A stretch of 64,000 nucleotides of DNA from Virgibacillus salexigens (GTDB lineage Bacteria; Bacillota; Bacilli; Bacillales; Amphibacillaceae), in assembly GCF_014905415.1 (NCBI RefSeq), contig NZ_BNEO01000004.1, positions 124,001 to 188,000 on the forward strand, in the 5' to 3' direction. The position numbers were made by a program, and so were the translations under genes. The notes below the pieces were generated by a model. It was not told the origin of the DNA and did not search any database. It saw only the letters and a list, made by a program, of their open reading frames with translations. Each line of letters opens with the position of its first letter. Within the stretch, counting starts at the first letter, position 1. Of the stretch, positions 46,592 through 56,103 are shown one piece after another.

Positions 46592-49561
46592 ATGTTTATT
46601 GAACAAGCAACGATCTTTGGTTTTGGGAAGTGGGTTGACTACACGATTGATTTTTCTAGTGACAATGCTATTTATATATTTGGTGAGAATGAATCTGGAA
46701 AATCAACCCTACATACCTTTATTTTATTTATGTTGTTCGGTCTTCCTCCTAAAAAAAGAGAATTCTATCGACCGAAAACAAGTGGCAAATTGGGTGGCAG
46801 ACTGACGGTGCAAGATAAGGGGATTAGGTTTACAATTGAACGATTTCACGAAGTTGATAACGGTGCAGCTAAATGTTATACATCTGACGGTATACAACAA
46901 GATGAACAATGGTTAAAGAACCGATTGCAAGGAATGACATATGCTTCTTATCAATCTGTATTTTCCTTTTCTGCAAACGACCTGTCACAGGTTTCCGAGA
47001 TGAATGAAAATGAATTAGGTGAAGTTATTCTCGGGATTGGATTAACGGGATCTAAGAATCTATATGCAATTGAAAGACGATTAGATGACAAAATGGGTGA
47101 TTTATTTAAGCCATACGGAAAAAAACCAAAGATTAATCAGCAGCTATCCAAGTTACAAGATATGCAAATCCGTTTAGATCAATACAAACAATTGGAAGCA
47201 AGTTATTATCAAAAGAAAACAGAAGCCAATAACATGAAAACAGCAATTACAGCTACGAAAGAAAAGTTGGAAAAGTTAACGAATGACCGTTTATTCTTGG
47301 GGAAAATGCAACATGCCCAGCCTTCGATTCAAATGTATAAAACGATATCGAAACAATTGGAAGATTTTCCTGAACATATTCCATTCCCTGAAGATGGAAT
47401 AACCCGTTTAGAAAAATGGAAAGAAAAAATGCTTCCATTAAAGAGTGAACTTGCTATCTTACAAGATAATGAAAAGAAATATGATCAGAAAATTAAAAAC
47501 CTGCAAATGCATCAACTCGAAAAGAGTATTCTAGATCAAGCAGAGAAAATGATAGAAGCAGAGAAAAGATACGATCACTTAATAAGTGAACAGAATAAAC
47601 ATAAAGCAGATAAGGATAAACAGCAAATACAAGTGGATAAAGAGTTAGAGGAACTAGATCTCCATATTAGCAGGGAAGAGCTTGTATCAATGGCCCTGTC
47701 TTTTCAAACAGAAAAAACATGGAAGCAAATAAAGGTCGATTCCGAACAAATATCTTTGGAAAAAGAACAATTACAAACAGAGCAAAATCAAATCGATCGG
47801 CAACGTCACCATTTGCAGCAGCAAAAGTCCGTACTACAGGAAAAATTACATTCAGATAATAAGATTCATGAGTGGCAAGAAAAGCTGCAAGCTGTAGATG
47901 AATTTGCTGCCAAAAATTATCTAAAAACGTTTAAAGAACAACAACAAAATGATTGGGCTAAGCAACGAGTCCGCAAACGAAAAGCAGCAAATTACATACT
48001 GATAGGGTTAGTTTTTATTGGAATGATAGTTGGTATGTTTGGCATACTAGGAACACATACTGTATCAATTTTTAGTTCACTACTTCTAGTGCTTTTAGGT
48101 ATGGGTCAATGGTTTTTTCAACGTCATTCCATACATGAAATGGATCATGCGTTCATGCACGAAGATGACATGCCCATAAGGACGAACGAGATAAATGAAA
48201 GCGAACGGGAAATGATAATGGCTGATCTTGAGAAACAACACCAATATAGAAATCAAATTGATGCCATTGAAGAACAATTAAAGGGGCTAGAAATTCAATA
48301 CTTAAAATGGGAAGAAAAAACCTATCAAACAGCAGAGAGAGAAAAGCGAATAGCTAGGCAGGTTCAGGACCAACAGTTGGAGTACCCCTTTTTGAGTAAT
48401 ATGGAAACTTCATTTTGGCCAGAATTATACTATCGTTTAAAGTCCGTGATACGAATGGATAAGCAAGTTCAAGATATAGCTGCAAATTTCAATAAAATAA
48501 TATGCGAATTAGAACAAATCCAGGAACAGGTAAATACGTTTTTTGAGCAAGCAAATCGGGAAATGAAAAATAAATCAATTAAACAAAAGTTTGAGTGGAT
48601 TCATCAACTATTAGATAATCATCATGAAACAACGAAGCAAATGACGTATTTAACAACGTATAAAAAGGATGCTGTTGAGAAACAACAACAGCTCCAACAG
48701 CAACTGCAGCCTCATCAAATGGAAATAGAAAAATTATATAAGCTTGCTGGCGTAAATAGTGAGGAAGCTTTTTATGAGAAGAGCAGGGAATTAAAAGAAA
48801 AACAAGATCTTTTACAAAAAAAAGATTCGCTGTATCAACAGCTATCTGCCATTGATGCAGAACAAGATTGGCAACATATGCTACAGAATGTCAGGGATGA
48901 ACATACATTACAACTTCAACGTGACCAAGTACAAGAAAAAATGAAACAGTGTACTACAGATCTTGACAAAAAAAGACAGGATTTAGCAGATATTAATGCT
49001 GAGATTACCTCTATAGAAGGTTCGGATAATATTTCTCAATTGATGCATGAGTTGGAGTTTGAAAAAGAAAAACTGAAACAGCAGGCAGAGCAGTGGGCAG
49101 TAGTGAAATCAGCAAAGGAAATTCTCTTACAAACAAAAAGAACTTATCGTAACAAGTATTTAAATAAAGTGATGGAATTAGCAACGGATTACTTTCAAGA
49201 ATTAACAGGAGGAATTTATGTTCACGTTTTTCCACCTGTAGATGACTCAACGTTTATAGTCGAGAATGAAAACGGCACTCGATTTCATTTAAGTGAACTA
49301 TCTAAAGGAACGGTTGATCAATTGTATGTTTCTTTACGTTTAGCTGTAAGTAAAAGTATGAGTGAAAAGCATGCATTGCCATTTATTATTGACGATGCAT
49401 TTGTTCATTTTGATTCGATACGTACAAAGCGAATGGTTCACTTACTTAACCGTATTGCGAATGATCAGCAGGTTATTATTTTTACATGTAAAAAGGAAGT
49501 TGCTGATACTGCAGATAATAAAAGTTTTATAAAGCTACAAAATTCTATTCGCATTCATTAA
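46592..49561 (+). CDS. yhaN: SbcC/Rad50-like ATPase YhaN
   Basis: 989 residues. Split ABC ATPase: Walker A FGENESGKST near 30-39, and C-terminal signature LSKGTVDQLYVSLRLA with Walker B FIIDDAFVHFD near 930. The middle is long coiled coil, interrupted near 465-510 by two hydrophobic segments (ILIGLVFIGMIVGMFGIL and SLLLVLLGMGQWFF), as in Bacillus YhaN, suggesting membrane association. No zinc-hook CxxC seen. Starts 9 bp after yhaO. Confidence 0.92.
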   Translation: MFIEQATIFGFGKWVDYTIDFSSDNAIYIFGENESGKSTLHTFILFMLFGLPPKKREFYRPKTSGKLGGRLTVQDKGIRFTIERFHEVDNGAAKCYTSDGIQQDEQWLKNRLQGMTYASYQSVFSFSANDLSQVSEMNENELGEVILGIGLTGSKNLYAIERRLDDKMGDLFKPYGKKPKINQQLSKLQDMQIRLDQYKQLEASYYQKKTEANNMKTAITATKEKLEKLTNDRLFLGKMQHAQPSIQMYKTISKQLEDFPEHIPFPEDGITRLEKWKEKMLPLKSELAILQDNEKKYDQKIKNLQMHQLEKSILDQAEKMIEAEKRYDHLISEQNKHKADKDKQQIQVDKELEELDLHISREELVSMALSFQTEKTWKQIKVDSEQISLEKEQLQTEQNQIDRQRHHLQQQKSVLQEKLHSDNKIHEWQEKLQAVDEFAAKNYLKTFKEQQQNDWAKQRVRKRKAANYILIGLVFIGMIVGMFGILGTHTVSIFSSLLLVLLGMGQWFFQRHSIHEMDHAFMHEDDMPIRTNEINESEREMIMADLEKQHQYRNQIDAIEEQLKGLEIQYLKWEEKTYQTAEREKRIARQVQDQQLEYPFLSNMETSFWPELYYRLKSVIRMDKQVQDIAANFNKIICELEQIQEQVNTFFEQANREMKNKSIKQKFEWIHQLLDNHHETTKQMTYLTTYKKDAVEKQQQLQQQLQPHQMEIEKLYKLAGVNSEEAFYEKSRELKEKQDLLQKKDSLYQQLSAIDAEQDWQHMLQNVRDEHTLQLQRDQVQEKMKQCTTDLDKKRQDLADINAEITSIEGSDNISQLMHELEFEKEKLKQQAEQWAVVKSAKEILLQTKRTYRNKYLNKVMELATDYFQELTGGIYVHVFPPVDDSTFIVENENGTRFHLSELSKGTVDQLYVSLRLAVSKSMSEKHALPFIIDDAFVHFDSIRTKRMVHLLNRIANDQQVIIFTCKKEVADTADNKSFIKLQNSIRIH

Positions 49562-49613
49562 CAAATAATGATAAACTATTTGCAGATTATTAATGCAGGT
49601 GGAGGGACATCCA

Positions 49614-50159
49614 TTGCCAGAGAAAAAAGAATCAAAAGAATGGGAAATATATGATGAAACGATTGAGAAGTTTATACAAGTTATCGCGAAGAATATGAAC
49701 CTATATGGTATCACTTCATCAGTCGGAAGGTTATATGGTGTATTATATTTTGCAGATCAGCCAATGACGTTGGATGATATGCGAGATGCGTTAGAAATGA
49801 GTAAAACAAGTATGTCAACAGGAGTAAGATCATTATCCGATATGAAGATGGTTGAATCAACATTTAAGCGGGGCATACGGAAGGATTTATATCAATCAGA
49901 AGAAGATTGGTATAAATCTTTTACCTCTTTATTTGGTAACCGTTGGCGTCATCATACAGAAACAAATATTGAAGAAGCAGATGAAGCTATTTACGAATTG
50001 GAGAAACTTTATGAAGAAACAACAGATGAAGAGCTAAAGCTGAAGATTACTCGGGACATTGATCGATTACGGTATGCGCAGAATTATTATACCTGGTTAA
50101 TGAAATTCATTCAGGTCATTGAATCTGGAAAAATCTTCGATTATATTCCTAAAAACTAA
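49614..50159 (+). CDS. GbsR-type MarR-like regulator
   Basis: 181 residues. Winged-helix core PMTLDDMRDALEMSKTSMSTGVRSLSDMKMVESTFKRGIRKDLYQSEEDWYKSF is the GbsR/OpcR pattern; these regulators sense choline or glycine betaine and control compatible-solute genes. The TTG at 49614 has GGTGGAGGG upstream; an ATG at 49593 overlaps that site. It sits between yhaN and yhaM, away from transport genes, so its target is probably elsewhere. Confidence 0.87.
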   Translation: MPEKKESKEWEIYDETIEKFIQVIAKNMNLYGITSSVGRLYGVLYFADQPMTLDDMRDALEMSKTSMSTGVRSLSDMKMVESTFKRGIRKDLYQSEEDWYKSFTSLFGNRWRHHTETNIEEADEAIYELEKLYEETTDEELKLKITRDIDRLRYAQNYYTWLMKFIQVIESGKIFDYIPKN

Positions 50160-50170
50160 GGAACGGTAGG

Positions 50171-50217
50171 GATTGGCAGTTAAATTGACTATAATTAGTT
50201 GATGTCAATCTCTTTTT
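50171..50217 (+). terminator. Terminator after the GbsR-type gene
   Basis: GATTGGCA / TGTCAATC (8 bp, one G-U pair) with a 24-base loop and a following T-rich run. Confidence 0.55.
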
Positions 50218-50261
50218 GTTTACAGTTGGATTGAATTATTTGGTAACGGGGAGGAGTAAAT

Positions 50262-51221
50262 ATGAAAAATGATGTTAAAAAAGGAATTGGACATGTAAGT
50301 GTTGGTGACGCTTATGACGGTTTCTTACTAATAAGAGAAGCAACCAAAGGGCTAACCAGTAACGGGAAACCATTCTTAACATTAATGCTGCGTGATGCAT
50401 CTGGAGAGATTGAAGCCAAATTATGGGATGCTAGTAAAGAAGACGAAAGCTTATTCGTCCCTGAACAGATTGTGAAACTAGCTGGAGAAGTTGGTCAATT
50501 TCGAGGTAAACCACAATTAAAAATATTATCTGTACGACCTTCGCAACCGACAGATGACGTACATGTTTCTGATTTTGTGGAAAAAGCACCAATCGAAAAA
50601 GATAGGCTAATAGAGAAATTGACAGAAGCCATTTTTGAAATGCAAAATGCCACATTACAACGGATTGTTCGAGCTTTTATTAAGAAATATCAGGAGGCAC
50701 TATTAACATATCCTGCTGCAACCAGGAATCACCATGAGTATGCTTCTGGTTTAGCTCATCATATTGTTAGTATGCTTGCAATTGCTAAGGAACTACATCA
50801 ATTATATCCACAGCTAAATAAAGATTTACTATATGCTGGAATTATTCTTCACGATATAGGTAAGATAAAAGAGCTATCAGGTGTGGTAACAACCACTTAT
50901 ACATTAGAAGGTAAGTTACTTGGACATATTCCCATGATGATTGAAGAAATAGGTCTGATGGCTGAAGAGTTACAAGTAGAAGAGGAAGAAGAAGTTTTGA
51001 TATTAAAGCACTTAGTTTTAAGCCATCATGGAAAAGCAGAGTGGGGTAGTCCTAAACCTCCTCTTGTACGTGAAGCGGAGATTCTTCATTTAATTGACCT
51101 ATTGGATGCAAAATTAAATATGTTAAATCGATCACTCGAAAAAGTGAAACCAGGAGAGTTTACCGAGCGATTATTCGCAATGGACAATCGGGCATTTTAT
51201 AAACCATTATTTGAAGATTAA
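50262..51221 (+). CDS. yhaM: 3'-5' exoribonuclease YhaM
   Basis: 319 residues. N-terminal OB-fold ([19 protein letters not shown]) for nucleic acid binding, and an HD domain near 155-270 with [23 protein letters not shown] and [12 protein letters not shown]. YhaM is an Mn2+-dependent 3'-5' exonuclease in Bacillus and Staphylococcus. GGGGAGGAG precedes the ATG. Confidence 0.95.
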   Translation: MKNDVKKGIGHVSVGDAYDGFLLIREATKGLTSNGKPFLTLMLRDASGEIEAKLWDASKEDESLFVPEQIVKLAGEVGQFRGKPQLKILSVRPSQPTDDVHVSDFVEKAPIEKDRLIEKLTEAIFEMQNATLQRIVRAFIKKYQEALLTYPAATRNHHEYASGLAHHIVSMLAIAKELHQLYPQLNKDLLYAGIILHDIGKIKELSGVVTTTYTLEGKLLGHIPMMIEEIGLMAEELQVEEEEEVLILKHLVLSHHGKAEWGSPKPPLVREAEILHLIDLLDAKLNMLNRSLEKVKPGEFTERLFAMDNRAFYKPLFED

Positions 51222-51298
51222 CGAAAAGTAACGGGTATTTTTTGCTTTCTACTCTCATATATATTCACTAGAGAGATGGACAAGGAGGCATAAAACCC

Positions 51299-51499
51299 AT
51301 GATATTAGGAGTGCCTTGGTGGGTATTCGTCATGATTATTCTTATATTTCTTAGTGGATTCATGGCATTCCGTGGAATGCTCGCTGAAAAGAAAATTGAG
51401 CAACAATTCATTGAGAAAGAAGGAGAAGTATACATGAAACGAATACAAGAGGAACAAAAAAAGAAAGCACAACGAAAACAAACAAGAGAAACTTCATAA
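51299..51499 (+). CDS. yhaL: Sporulation protein YhaL
   Basis: 66 residues: one N-terminal membrane helix (WWVFVMIILIFLSGFMAF) and a charged coiled-coil tail. Size, layout and place between yhaM and prsA match YhaL. AAGGAGG lies upstream of the ATG. Confidence 0.85.
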   Translation: MILGVPWWVFVMIILIFLSGFMAFRGMLAEKKIEQQFIEKEGEVYMKRIQEEQKKKAQRKQTRETS

Positions 51500-51500
51500 T

Positions 51501-51536
51501 AAAAGGCTAGTCCACTGATTGTGGCTAGCCTTTTTA
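51501..51536. terminator. Terminator between yhaL and prsA
   Basis: AAAAGGCTAG(t)CCAC / GTGGCTAGCCTTTT, 14 bp with a bulge, T-run on the plus side; shared by convergent genes. Confidence 0.85.
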
Positions 51537-51545
51537 GTTCATTGT

Positions 51546-52457
51546 TTATTCTTGAGATTCAGTATCTTCTGATCCACCGTTTGATTCTCCAGATTGACTG
51601 CTGTCTTCTTGTTTAAACATATCTTTGTATTCTTCAATTTTTACATCAATGTTTGCGTCCTGAAGAATTTTATCAATTTTTTCCTGAGCTTTGGTAGGAT
51701 CCATTTTTTGAGTTAGTAACTCACGACGAAGATCTTCTTTTACATCTTCATATTTACCAATACTTTCTTCTTTTTCGCGCTTGTCATTTACTTTAATAAT
51801 ATGGAAACCATGTTCTGTTTTAACAGGATCGCTGATTTCACCTTTTTCCATACTGTAAGCGGCATCCTCGAACTCAGCAACCATATCGCCTGCTGTGAAG
51901 TAGCCAAGGTCGCCACCTTGTTCAGCAGACCCGTCTGTAGAGTATTCTTTAGCTAATTCCGCAAAATCTCCACCATCATCAAGCTTTTGTTTTACTTCTT
52001 TGGCTGTTTCTTCATCTTCCACTAAAATATGCTGAGCTTTAATTTCAGTGTTTTTTCGATCGTAGTATTCTTTAATTTCTTCTTCTTTAATTTCTACATC
52101 TTCAGCAACTGCTTCTTCTTGTAGAAGACTGATTTTAATAACACTACGAAGTGCGTTCTCACTACCGAACTGTTGTTGTACTGCCATATCATACTGTTCA
52201 CCAAGTTGATCTTTCATTTTCTGTATTTCTTCATCAACTTGTTCATCTGATACTTCATACTTATCTTCCAATACCTCAATAGTAACCATCTCTTGAAGAA
52301 TCCCTTCACCATAACGATCCTTTAATTCTTGGTAGAATTCTTCTTTTGTTACATTACCAGAACCAGTTTCTACAACTGCTTCTTCTCCGTCTGAACTGCA
52401 AGCACCTAACGTAATTAACCCTGCCGTTAATGTGACAGCAATTGCTGTTTTCTTCAT
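51546..52457 (-). CDS. prsA: PrsA foldase lipoprotein (parvulin-type)
   Basis: 303 residues. Lipoprotein signal with lipobox TLGAC near residue 20; SurA-like N-terminal region; parvulin PPIase domain near 135-230 ([48 protein letters not shown]). A Ser/Glu/Gly-rich acidic tail follows. Outer-face folding factor for secreted proteins, essential in B. subtilis. A putative site precedes the ATG at 52457. Confidence 0.97.
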   Translation of the reverse strand: MKKTAIAVTLTAGLITLGACSSDGEEAVVETGSGNVTKEEFYQELKDRYGEGILQEMVTIEVLEDKYEVSDEQVDEEIQKMKDQLGEQYDMAVQQQFGSENALRSVIKISLLQEEAVAEDVEIKEEEIKEYYDRKNTEIKAQHILVEDEETAKEVKQKLDDGGDFAELAKEYSTDGSAEQGGDLGYFTAGDMVAEFEDAAYSMEKGEISDPVKTEHGFHIIKVNDKREKEESIGKYEDVKEDLRRELLTQKMDPTKAQEKIDKILQDANIDVKIEEYKDMFKQEDSSQSGESNGGSEDTESQE

Positions 52458-52562
52458 ACTTGAACACTCCTAATCTGCTTGTACAATAATTCTCCCCTAA
52501 CAATAAATATAACATATAAATAAGTAAAAAATACAGTTCTAACTAAAACTGTATTTTTAAAA

Positions 52563-52748
52563 CTATACCATGACATTCATTACTCTTACATACGAACATA
52601 CAAGCAGTACAGTTATCATAATATTAATGATTCGGAACATCTTTCCTTGCTTGAGAGATTCCATTTCCATTTTTAAACAGAATTGATGTGTTAATGAATT
52701 AAAAATAAGTAAAATAATAAATCCATATAATAGAAAGATAATATTCAT
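52563..52748 (-). CDS. Small membrane protein, unknown function
   Basis: 61 residues with two hydrophobic segments (MNIIFLLYGFIILLIFNSL and IINIMITVLLVCSYV) flanking a short charged stretch. A strong GGGGGG site lies 6 bases before the ATG, which is the main reason to believe it. I do not recognise it. Confidence 0.6.
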   Translation of the reverse strand: MNIIFLLYGFIILLIFNSLTHQFCLKMEMESLKQGKMFRIINIMITVLLVCSYVRVMNVMV

Positions 52749-52881
52749 TATATCCCCCCTGATACTAAAGCTCTCTATATAACGTCTTTGTTGTATAATT
52801 AGTTAAGCTCTCTAGAATATCCTATTCACTACTGTATCAAAAGATTAACATTATGAACAGAGCAGAGTATTAGAAAAAATG

Positions 52882-52913
52882 AAAGGATTTGGTTCGATGG
52901 AACCAAATCCTTT
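52882..52913 (-). terminator. Terminator of yhaJ-like gene
   Basis: A 14-bp perfect stem (AAAGGATTTGGTTC arms) with a 4-base loop, followed on the minus strand by a T-run. It overlaps the stop codon. Confidence 0.88.
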
Positions 52914-53466
52914 AATGTTGATGTGCTCTTACAAGTATATCAAAACCATTTCCATCTTCTCTATTTTCGATTAAAGACCGTTTTGGTGCATTCCAAAGAT
53001 ATGCAATAAACAGTATATCAATAACTGCAATTCCAATATTTACGGATGTTAATAAGAGAATATATACGGAATACGCTGTAAAGTAGAAACTAGCAACTAC
53101 TCCAGGAATTGTAAGCAAGACGGTAGGAGCTAATTTTACAATGAAATATGCTTTTTTTGTTAGGTGATATTTCGTATAATAATAAAATACAGGAAAAATT
53201 TTATGCCTTAATTTAAATACAATTTTAATGCGCTTATTCATTAGGATCAAAGGTAAGATATGCATACACGAATGAATGGTTGGTAAAAGAACCAATGAAA
53301 GCAAGAATGGAATGATTCCTGATTCATTTACATCATTCGTCCCTTGAGCCATTGTTAATGAAACATATAGAAAGATAAAAGCGATTAGTGCAACTAGCAA
53401 AGACACAAGGTATAAACGGTTTCGACCGAATTCTTTTGTAAGATTAATTGATTTCCAGCAATTCAT
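52912..53466 (-). CDS. yhaJ: YhaJ-like membrane protein (DUF3267 type)
   Basis: 184 residues with four membrane helices; the second contains LLPTIHSCMHILPLI, an H-x3-H that recalls the DUF3267 putative metal site but lacks the usual Glu. Position between prsA and yhaI matches YhaJ. The ATG at 53466 follows GGAGGG. Function unknown. Confidence 0.7.
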   Translation of the reverse strand: MNCWKSINLTKEFGRNRLYLVSLLVALIAFIFLYVSLTMAQGTNDVNESGIIPFLLSLVLLPTIHSCMHILPLILMNKRIKIVFKLRHKIFPVFYYYTKYHLTKKAYFIVKLAPTVLLTIPGVVASFYFTAYSVYILLLTSVNIGIAVIDILFIAYLWNAPKRSLIENREDGNGFDILVRAHQH

Positions 53467-53687
53467 TTTTGATCCCTCCAACCAAGCTTCTTAGAAGTTT
53501 TATCCTTCATGAATAATAGTACGATTAATGGTAAAAATCAATAGTTTTTTTATACTTTTTTTTGACGTAAAGAAAAGTTTAAAATAATGAGGGTGGGATC
53601 CCTATACAAGCAAGGGTTTGCCAGTTATTATCAACAGTATGTAAAAGTTGATAAAGGTGTGAAATGATGAAGGAGTGAAGATTTATA

Positions 53688-54029
53688 ATGAAAGATTATC
53701 ACGAAGCAGAAACAGCTTCTTTTCACTTACATTTACTGTCTAAAATTATGGATATGGATAAATACCCATTTACAAAGTTAATTATTGAAAGGAATCTAAC
53801 CAAAGCAGAATACATTGAGTTAATGGATCGTCTATACTTATTAAATCAACAGTTTGAGGTGCAAACAAAGGAAGGGTTGTTAGATTTTTCATCTTTGCTT
53901 CTTCATTTCGCAGGAATGCTTACGGAGAAACTAGAACCAAATCAAACCATTTATGCATTAAAAGAAGAAGGAGTTTATCCTTCTTTAATGGAAACATTTA
54001 TAACTATCTTAAAACAAACCAAGGAATAG
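53688..54029 (+). CDS. yhaI: YhaI-like protein (DUF1878)
   Basis: 113 residues, helical and soluble: FHLHLLSKIMDMDKYPFTKLIIERNLTKAEYIELMDRLYLLN. Size and locus match Bacillus YhaI. GAAGGAGTG lies upstream. The stop codon lies in a perfect 17-bp hairpin shared with the convergent regulator gene. Confidence 0.82.
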   Translation: MKDYHEAETASFHLHLLSKIMDMDKYPFTKLIIERNLTKAEYIELMDRLYLLNQQFEVQTKEGLLDFSSLLLHFAGMLTEKLEPNQTIYALKEEGVYPSLMETFITILKQTKE

Positions 54030-54073
54030 AAAAGAAGGTAATCAGCACATATCTTCTTTTCTATTCCTTTTTT
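54021..54073. terminator. Bidirectional terminator, yhaI / GbsR-type gene
   Basis: A perfect 17-bp stem (54021-54037 with 54053-54069), 15-base loop, T-run. Confidence 0.92.
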
Positions 54074-54545
54074 AATCCTGTTTCATCTCTTTAAATACAT
54101 CCTCAACTTCTTGATGAAATAAAATGATTTGCTTAAGTCGAGGTGTAATCGTTGTGACTTCAGATGATCGTAACTGATGCATTTGTTTTTCAATTTCTTC
54201 TAGAGAAACACGTTGTTGATTTGCGGCATCAATCCATTTGTTTATATAAGAATTCATAAATGATTTAAATAATTGCGTATTTGCTTCGTATAGATCTTTA
54301 CGAACACCTTTTCTCCAAACACGAGTAACTAAATTTTGATCTGAAAGAGCGCGAATACTTGTACTCATTGATGTTTTACTTTTTCCAAGAGCATCTGCCA
54401 TATCATCTAACGTCATTGGTTTTTCAGTTAAGTATAGGTAAGCAAATAATCTTGATTCTAAGGGGGTCAGGCCAAACATTTCTACCGTTTTTGATAATTC
54501 CAGCATAATTTCATTGATGATTGTTTCTTTTTGAGGTCTGTTCAT
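54072..54545 (-). CDS. GbsR-type regulator of the opuA operon
   Basis: 157 residues. MarR-like winged helix with LESRLFAYLYLTEKPMTLDDMADALGKSKTSMSTSIRALSDQNLVTRVWRKGVRKDLYE, close to GbsR/OpcR. Divergent from opuA across a region with a 21-bp-arm inverted repeat and its own 16-bp palindrome, so it probably represses opuA and itself and responds to glycine betaine. TAGGAGG precedes the ATG. Second GbsR-type gene in the window. Confidence 0.88.
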   Translation of the reverse strand: MNRPQKETIINEIMLELSKTVEMFGLTPLESRLFAYLYLTEKPMTLDDMADALGKSKTSMSTSIRALSDQNLVTRVWRKGVRKDLYEANTQLFKSFMNSYINKWIDAANQQRVSLEEIEKQMHQLRSSEVTTITPRLKQIILFHQEVEDVFKEMKQD

Positions 54546-54560
54546 AAAATCCTCCTAAAG

Positions 54561-54576
54561 CCTTGATATATCAAGG
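54561..54576. promoter_or_regulatory. 16-bp palindrome upstream of the GbsR-type gene
   Basis: CCTTGATATATCAAGG is a perfect palindrome between the regulator ribosome binding site and its likely promoter (TATAGT on the minus strand). Good position for autoregulation. Confidence 0.5.
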
Positions 54577-54652
54577 TTACACTATATCCTAATCTATTAA
54601 AAATAGGTAATGATATCGAATTTTAAAGCAATTTAGAGCTAAACAAAGGATA

Positions 54653-54700
54653 TTGTATGTATTTTTTATACAGAATTAACTGTATAAAAAATACATACAA
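54653..54700. promoter_or_regulatory. Large inverted repeat, candidate opuA operator
   Basis: Arms of 21 bp (54653-54673 and 54680-54700, beginning TTGTATGTATT) pair perfectly around AATTAA. It ends 20 bp upstream of the opuA -35. TTGTATGTAT recurs at 54825-54834, next to the palindrome ATCAGTACTGAT (54833-54844), between the promoter and opuAA. The pair of sites could let one regulator loop the DNA. Confidence 0.65.
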
Positions 54701-54719
54701 AACCAAAAGAATTTAAAGT

Positions 54720-54748
54720 TTGTATTGAATTAATAAAACCGTTATAGT
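54720..54748 (+). promoter_or_regulatory. Putative opuA promoter
   Basis: TTGTAT, 17-base spacer, TATAGT; transcription would start near 54755, giving a leader of about 150 bases. Osmotically induced opuA promoters are often non-consensus, so this fit is acceptable but not strong. Confidence 0.5.
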
Positions 54749-54906
54749 AGATAAAGTAAATGAAAAACTGTGTTCGGAGCTCGTGAAAATCTATGTATCA
54801 ATGAAAATAGTTTTTCATGCGTCTTTGTATGTATCAGTACTGATCTGAAAGTAGTAGTTCTATAATCATGTTCAGAAGCTGAAATAGAAAAATAGAGGTG
54901 AAAGTA

Positions 54907-56103
54907 GTGCCAGTAATAGAAGCGAAAAATTTATCAAAGATTTTTGGTAAAAATCCGAAGCAGACAACAAAGCTTTTGGATAAAGGGGTATCAAAAGACG
55001 ACATTTTAAAGGAAACGGGTAACACAGTAGGTGTTAATCGTGCGTCTTTCTCCGTCGAACAAGGGGAAATTTTCGTTATTATGGGGCTTTCAGGAAGTGG
55101 TAAGTCAACATTAGTACGGCTGATTAATCGATTAATTGAACCAACGGAAGGAACGATATTAATTGATGGGGATGACTTATTAACTTTAGATAAGAAGTCG
55201 CTTCGAGAAGTTCGTCGTCAGAAACTAAGTATGGTCTTCCAAAAATTTGCGTTATTTCCACATCGTACAATTTTGGAAAATGCCGAGTACGGATTAGAAA
55301 TTCAAAAAGTAGATAAAGAAGAAAGGCGAAAAAAAGCTCAGGAAGCTTTAGAATTGGTAGGTTTAGGTGATTATATGCATCAAAAACCAAATCAGCTATC
55401 TGGTGGTATGCAGCAGCGTGTAGGACTTGCACGTGCTTTAGCAAATGATCCAGAAGTTCTTTTAATGGACGAAGCTTTCTCAGCATTGGATCCATTAATT
55501 CGTAAAGATATGCAAGATGAACTATTAGATTTACAAACAAAGATGCAAAAAACAATCCTGTTCATCACGCATGATTTAGATGAAGCATTACGGATTGGCG
55601 ATCGAATTGCTTTAATGAAAGACGGTTCGATTGTTCAAATTGGTACACCGGAAGAAATATTAGTTAATCCGGAAAATGATTACGTTGAAAAATTTGTTGA
55701 AGATGTCGATCGCTCCAAAGTTTTAACAGCACAGCATATTATGAAGCGTCCAGAAACAATTAATATTGAAAAACATGGGCCGCGCGTTGCGTTAGAACGA
55801 ATGCGTGAAGAAGGACTTTCCAGCATTTTTGTCGTTGATAAGAAGCGAAATCTCAAAGGGTATATTACAGCGGACGATGCATCAGAAGCACGGAAAAAAG
55901 AAATTAAAGATCTCCAAGATATCATGAAAAATGATATCCCACGTGTAAATAAAGAAACGCCAATGCATGAGATCTTTGATTTGATTTATGATTCGCCAAT
56001 ACCTGTAGCTGTTGTTGAAAATGAAAAATTAGTTGGAATTATTGTACGTGGGGCAGTACTTGCTGCATTATCCAGTGAGGGTGAGGTGAATCTAGATGCT
56101 TAA
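54907..56103 (+). CDS. opuAA: Glycine betaine ABC importer ATPase OpuAA
   Basis: About 398 residues. Walker [10 protein letters not shown] near 60-68, Q-loop [12 protein letters not shown], signature [15 protein letters not shown], Walker [13 protein letters not shown], and C-terminal tandem CBS domains (about 275-395, [14 protein letters not shown]). CBS pairs in OpuA sense ionic strength and c-di-AMP. The GTG at 54907 is 6 bases from AGAGGTGA; a GTG at 54898 is the alternative. Overlaps opuAB by 8 bp. Confidence 0.95.
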   Translation: MPVIEAKNLSKIFGKNPKQTTKLLDKGVSKDDILKETGNTVGVNRASFSVEQGEIFVIMGLSGSGKSTLVRLINRLIEPTEGTILIDGDDLLTLDKKSLREVRRQKLSMVFQKFALFPHRTILENAEYGLEIQKVDKEERRKKAQEALELVGLGDYMHQKPNQLSGGMQQRVGLARALANDPEVLLMDEAFSALDPLIRKDMQDELLDLQTKMQKTILFITHDLDEALRIGDRIALMKDGSIVQIGTPEEILVNPENDYVEKFVEDVDRSKVLTAQHIMKRPETINIEKHGPRVALERMREEGLSSIFVVDKKRNLKGYITADDASEARKKEIKDLQDIMKNDIPRVNKETPMHEIFDLIYDSPIPVAVVENEKLVGIIVRGAVLAALSSEGEVNLDA

